Below, one piece after another: positions 60,304 through 64,000 of a stretch of 64,000 nt of DNA (position 1 is the stretch's first letter; each line of letters begins with the position of its first letter). The stretch is from Pseudomonadota bacterium. GTDB lineage: Bacteria > Pseudomonadota > Gammaproteobacteria > Steroidobacterales > Steroidobacteraceae. Under the pieces are notes generated by a model. That model was not told the DNA's origin. It saw only the letters and a program-made list of their open reading frames with translations, and ran no database searches. Made by a program: the position numbers and the translations under genes. The stretch is from positions 1 to 64,000 of the forward strand of contig JAJYFF010000004.1 in assembly GCA_021785405.1 (NCBI GenBank), read 5' to 3'.

Positions 60304-61317
60304 ATGGCAATCAAAGTGGCGATCAACGGCTACGGACGCATCGGTCGGAACATCCTGCGCGCGCTGTACGAGGCGAAGCGCACCGCCGAACTGCGCATCG
60401 TCGCGATCAACGATCTCGGCGACGCGAAGACCAACGCCCACTTGACCCAGTACGACACCGCGCACGGCCGCTTTCCGGGTCAAGTGCACGTCGACGGGGA
60501 CTCGATGGTCGTCGACGGCGACCGCATCCGCGTCGTCGCCGAGCGGGATCCGACGAAGCTGCCGTGGCGCGATCTCGGGGTCGACGTCGTGCTCGAGTGC
60601 ACGGGCCTGTTCACCAGCAAGGCGAAGGCCTCGGCGCACATCGCCGCGGGTGCCCGCAAGGTCGTGATCTCCGCGCCGGGCGGCGACGACGTCGATGCGA
60701 CCGTCGTCTACGGCGTGAACCACGGCGTGCTGAAATCGACGCACACGGTGATCTCGAACGCGTCCTGCACGACGAACTGCCTCGCGCCGCTCGCGAAGGT
60801 GCTGCACGACAAGATCGGGATCGTCTCCGGCGTCATGACCACGGTGCACTCGTACACCAACGACCAGGTGCTCACCGACGTCTATCACACCGACCTGCGA
60901 CGCGCGCGATCGGCGACGATGTCGATGATCCCGACGAAGACCGGAGCCGCCGCGGCCGTCGGCCTCGTGCTGCCCGAGCTCAAAGGCAAGCTCGACGGCT
61001 TCGCGATCCGCGTGCCGACGATCAACGTCTCGATCGTCGACCTGTCGTTCGTCGCGGCGCGCCCGACCAGCGTCGAGGAGATCCACGGGATCGTGCGCGA
61101 GGCGGCGGCCGGCTCGTTGAAGGGCGTGCTCGCGTACAACGACAAGCCGCTGGTGTCGGTCGACTTCAACCACGATCCGGCGTCCTCGACCTACGACGCG
61201 ACCCTGACCAAGGTGATGCAAGGCACGCTGGTCAAGGTGTGTTCCTGGTACGACAACGAATGGGGATTCTCGAACCGCATGCTCGATACCACGATCGCCT
61301 GGTCGAAGGCGACGTGA
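60304..61317 (+). CDS. gap: Glyceraldehyde-3-phosphate dehydrogenase (type I)
   Basis: This 337-residue enzyme oxidises glyceraldehyde 3-phosphate to 1,3-bisphosphoglycerate with NAD. It has the Rossmann start [30 protein letters not shown] at the coenzyme-selecting position, the catalytic Cys155 in [18 protein letters not shown] and [14 protein letters not shown] at the C-terminus. It lies between tkt and pgk on the same strand. Confidence 0.96.
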   Translation: MAIKVAINGYGRIGRNILRALYEAKRTAELRIVAINDLGDAKTNAHLTQYDTAHGRFPGQVHVDGDSMVVDGDRIRVVAERDPTKLPWRDLGVDVVLECTGLFTSKAKASAHIAAGARKVVISAPGGDDVDATVVYGVNHGVLKSTHTVISNASCTTNCLAPLAKVLHDKIGIVSGVMTTVHSYTNDQVLTDVYHTDLRRARSATMSMIPTKTGAAAAVGLVLPELKGKLDGFAIRVPTINVSIVDLSFVAARPTSVEEIHGIVREAAAGSLKGVLAYNDKPLVSVDFNHDPASSTYDATLTKVMQGTLVKVCSWYDNEWGFSNRMLDTTIAWSKAT

Positions 61318-61348
61318 TCGCGCTCGCGGCCGGCGGCGGAGTGCGCCC

Positions 61349-62524
61349 GTGAACGTCAAGAAGATGACGAACTGCGATCTCGCGGGGAAACGGGTGCTGA
61401 TCCGCGAGGACCTGAACGTGCCGATCCAGGGCGGCGTCGTCACCAGCGACGCGAGGATCCGCGCCGCCTTGCCGACGATCCGGCTCGCACTCGAGAAGCG
61501 CGCGCGCGTGATGCTGATGTCGCACCTCGGCCGCCCGAAGGAGGGCGAGTTCAGCGAGGAGGCCTCGCTCGCGCCGGTCGCGAAGCGGCTCGGCGAGCTG
61601 CTCGGCGTGCCGATTCCGCTGAAGCGGGACTGGCTCGACGGCGTCGAGGTCGCCGAAGGGCACGCGGTGCTGCTCGAGAACGTCCGGTTCAACAAGGGCG
61701 AGAAGAAGGACTCGGACGAACTCGCGAAGAAGATGGCCGCGCTGTGCGACATCTACGTGATGGACGCGTTCGGCACCGCGCACCGCGCCGAGGCGAGCAC
61801 GCACGGCGTCGCGAAGTATGCGCCGATCGCCTGCGCGGGGCCGCTGCTCGTCAATGAGCTCGTCGCGCTCGAGACCGCGCTCGAGAAGCCCGCGCGGCCG
61901 ATGATCGCGATCGTCGCCGGTTCCAAGGTATCGACCAAGCTCACGGTGCTCGAAGCCTTGCTGGTGAAAGTCGATGGCTTGATCGTCGGCGGCGGGATCG
62001 CGAACACCTTCCTCGCGGCGCAGGGCCGCAAGGTCGGCAAGTCGCTCTACGAGCCGGAGATGCTCGACATCTGCAACCGCCTCATCGAGCAGGCGGGCAA
62101 ACGCGGGATCGAGATCCCGATGCCGAGCGACGTCGTCGTCGCGAAGGAGTTCTCGGCGACCGCCGAGGCCGACGTCAAGCCGGTCGACGCGGTCGCGGCC
62201 GACGAGATGATCCTCGACATAGGGCCGGACACCGCCGAGCGCCTCGCGAAGATCCTGGCCGCGGCCGGCACGATCATCTGGAACGGGCCGGTCGGCGTCT
62301 TCGAGTTCGAGCAGTTCGGCGAGGGCACGCGCGCCTTGGCGAACGCGATCGCACGCAGCAAGGCGTTCTCGCTAGCGGGCGGCGGCGACACGCTCGCCGC
62401 GATCGAGAAGTATCACGTGGAGGAGAGCATCTCCTACATCTCGACCGGCGGCGGCGCGTTCCTCGAGTTCGTCGAGGGGAAGAAATTGCCCGCGGTCGAG
62501 GTCCTGGAGCAACGGGCAGGATGA
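61349..62524 (+). CDS. pgk: Phosphoglycerate kinase
   Basis: This 391-residue two-domain kinase makes ATP from 1,3-bisphosphoglycerate. Motifs are [74 protein letters not shown] and the C-terminal [18 protein letters not shown]. The start is GTG 61349. Its stop overlaps the pyk start (ATGA), so the two glycolytic ATP-forming enzymes are translationally coupled. Confidence 0.97.
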   Translation: MNVKKMTNCDLAGKRVLIREDLNVPIQGGVVTSDARIRAALPTIRLALEKRARVMLMSHLGRPKEGEFSEEASLAPVAKRLGELLGVPIPLKRDWLDGVEVAEGHAVLLENVRFNKGEKKDSDELAKKMAALCDIYVMDAFGTAHRAEASTHGVAKYAPIACAGPLLVNELVALETALEKPARPMIAIVAGSKVSTKLTVLEALLVKVDGLIVGGGIANTFLAAQGRKVGKSLYEPEMLDICNRLIEQAGKRGIEIPMPSDVVVAKEFSATAEADVKPVDAVAADEMILDIGPDTAERLAKILAAAGTIIWNGPVGVFEFEQFGEGTRALANAIARSKAFSLAGGGDTLAAIEKYHVEESISYISTGGGAFLEFVEGKKLPAVEVLEQRAG

Positions 62525-63963
62525 GCACGCTGCTGCGCCGGGCGAAGATCGTCGCGACGCTCGGTCCCGCGACGGACGACCCCACGGTCCTCGCCGGCGT
62601 GATCGCCGCCGGCGTCGACGTCGTGCGCTTGAATTTCTCGCACGGCACGAGCGCGGATCATTCGCGCCGCGCGCAGCAGGCGAGGGACGCGGCCGCCGCG
62701 GCCGGCCGCTACATCGGCGTCCTCGGCGACCTGCAGGGCCCGAAGATCCGCATCGAGCGCTTCGCCGCCGGCCCGGTGACGCTCGCCGACGGCGCGCACT
62801 TCGTGCTCGACGCGTCGCTCGGCGCGGACGCGGGCACCGCGCAGGCGGTCGGGATCGCGTACAAGAAGCTGCCGACCGACGTGTTCGTCGGCGACGTGCT
62901 GCTGCTCAACGACGGCCAGATCAGCCTGCAGGTCGAGCGGATCGACGGGCCGCGGATCCACACGCGCGTCCTCGTCGGCGGCGAACTCGGCAACAACAAG
63001 GGCATCAACCGGCAGGGCGGCGGGTTGTCCGCGGGCGCGCTCACCGACAAGGATCGGCAGGACATTCGTACGGCGGCCGCGATGGGCGTCGATTTCCTCG
63101 CGGTCTCCTTCGCACGCGACGCCGCCGACGTCAACGAGGCGCGCACGCTGCTTCGCGAAGCGGGCGGTCACGCGCTGCTGGTCGCGAAGATCGAACGGGC
63201 CGAGGCGATCGAGAACCTCGCGAACCTCGTTCGCGCGAGCGACGCGGTGATGGTCGCGCGCGGCGACCTCGGCGTCGAGATGGGCTACGCCGAACTCGCC
63301 GGCCTGCAGAAGCAGATCATCCAGGAGGCCCGGCACCAGAACCGCATCGTGATCACCGCGACCCAGATGATGGAGTCGATGATCGTGAGCCCGATTCCGA
63401 CCCGCGCCGAGGTCTCCGACGTCGCGAACGCGGTGATGGAGGGCAGCGACGCGGTGATGCTGTCCGCGGAGACGGCCTCGGGCAAGCATCCGGTCAAGGT
63501 CGTCGAGGCGATGTCGCGGATCGTGCTCGGCGCGGAGAAGTACCAGGACACGCACGTGCGCGTGCGCCTGCGCGACAGCGGTCATTTCGAGCGTACCGAC
63601 GAGGCGATCGCGGCGGCGGTGATGTACACCGCGAATCACCTGAACGTGAAGGCGATCGTCGCGCTGACCGAGTCGGGCTCGACGACGCTGTGGATGTCGC
63701 GCGTGCGCTCCGACATCCCGATCTACGCGTTCACTCGCCAGATCGAGACCCTGCGCCGCGTCACGCTCTACCGCGGCGTCTACCCGGTCGCGTACGACGT
63801 CACGCATGCGGAGCCCGATCGACCCTACCGTTCGATCTTCCGGCAGTTGCTCGAGCTGCGCCTGGTCAGCATCGACGACCTGGTGATCCTCACGAAGGGC
63901 GAGCGCAGCGGCGTGTCCGGCGGCACGAACTCGATGCAGATCCTGCGGGTCACGGCGGAGTGA
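62521..63963 (+). CDS. pyk: Pyruvate kinase
   Basis: This 480-residue enzyme converts phosphoenolpyruvate and ADP to pyruvate and ATP. Motifs are [67 protein letters not shown] and [10 protein letters not shown], followed by the C-terminal regulatory domain ([16 protein letters not shown]). It overlaps pgk by four bases. A possible next gene starts four bases after its stop. Confidence 0.97.
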   Translation: MSTLLRRAKIVATLGPATDDPTVLAGVIAAGVDVVRLNFSHGTSADHSRRAQQARDAAAAAGRYIGVLGDLQGPKIRIERFAAGPVTLADGAHFVLDASLGADAGTAQAVGIAYKKLPTDVFVGDVLLLNDGQISLQVERIDGPRIHTRVLVGGELGNNKGINRQGGGLSAGALTDKDRQDIRTAAAMGVDFLAVSFARDAADVNEARTLLREAGGHALLVAKIERAEAIENLANLVRASDAVMVARGDLGVEMGYAELAGLQKQIIQEARHQNRIVITATQMMESMIVSPIPTRAEVSDVANAVMEGSDAVMLSAETASGKHPVKVVEAMSRIVLGAEKYQDTHVRVRLRDSGHFERTDEAIAAAVMYTANHLNVKAIVALTESGSTTLWMSRVRSDIPIYAFTRQIETLRRVTLYRGVYPVAYDVTHAEPDRPYRSIFRQLLELRLVSIDDLVILTKGERSGVSGGTNSMQILRVTAE

Positions 63964-63967
63964 GGCG

Positions 63968-64000
63968 GTGAGCCGTTCGTTCGAAGGCACCGAGCGCTAC
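63968..64000 (+). CDS. Start of a following gene, possibly a MoxR-type ATPase
   Basis: Only eleven codons are in the window: GTG at 63968 reads MSRSFEGTERY. GGAG lies seven bases before the GTG, at the end of pyk. The sequence FEGTERY resembles the very start of MoxR-family AAA+ ATPases, which commonly begin with a short FEGTxxYVAT segment, but this is too short to be sure. The rest is outside the window. Confidence 0.35.
   Translation, partial: MSRSFEGTERY

Overview
The window reads as one chromosomal segment of a high-GC gammaproteobacterium. The coding strands are strongly biased to G or C at third codon positions. Several gene orders are typical of gammaproteobacteria: rhlB/trxA-rho, aroQ-accB-accC-prmA-DUF3426-dusB-fis-purH-purD, DUF6165/kdkA-waaA, and hppA/pfp beside adk. 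Fis and KdkA also point to this class. A CIRCE operator before groESL implies an HrcA repressor, and a PEP-CTERM protein implies an exosortase elsewhere in the genome. The species cannot be named from this sequence. I see no insertion sequence, prophage, tRNA, rRNA or CRISPR array; this is almost entirely core genome with a few accessory genes.

Layout. 1-4826: rhlB (cut by the left edge) is divergent from trxA-rho, followed by an NfeD-like protein and an SPFH/QmcA-like protein. 4827-10214: a small secreted protein with 11-residue repeats, an MgtC/DUF4010 membrane protein, a LOG-family protein, a DDAH-type hydrolase and the lytic transglycosylase Slt. 10390-19418: a complete RND multidrug efflux operon (MdtA, MdtB and MdtC types plus a NodT-type outer membrane channel). 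19465-30308, minus strand: a nearly gapless series of twelve genes joining thiol-redox, shikimate, fatty-acid, methylation, tRNA-modification, Fis and purine genes. At the place where a full dsbD commonly stands there is only a free DsbD alpha domain coupled to a TlpA-like thioredoxin.

30309-36207: groESL with a clear sigma70 promoter, CIRCE and terminator, then glnE, a CHCC zinc-finger protein and DUF6165. 36266-43920: kdkA-waaA, rhodanese and Pcm-like genes, a bifunctional GGDEF-EAL protein, then cysK-cysE. 44003-49454: a K+-independent type H+-pyrophosphatase, PPi-dependent phosphofructokinase, the PEP-CTERM protein with a sigma54-like promoter, and adenylate kinase with a zinc-type lid. 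49478-58075: rnd, mpl, a CPBP protease, hemL, then a CpxA/CpxR-like two-component system divergent from a Spy/CpxP-like protein, and cpdA. 58257-64000: tkt-gap-pgk-pyk and the first codons of a possible MoxR-type ATPase.

Together the genes cover central carbon flux using pyrophosphate (pfp, hppA, gap, pgk, pyk, tkt), cysteine synthesis, nitrogen control (glnE), lipopolysaccharide core/Kdo assembly, peptidoglycan recycling (slt, mpl) and envelope stress sensing. No single undescribed system stands out. The most informative oddities are the split DsbD locus, the second perfect dyad interleaved with CIRCE, the paired 16-bp repeats at the Cpx-like divergent promoter, the sigma54-like promoter of the PEP-CTERM gene, the RG-rich extension of Rho, and the LEA-like secreted peptide.
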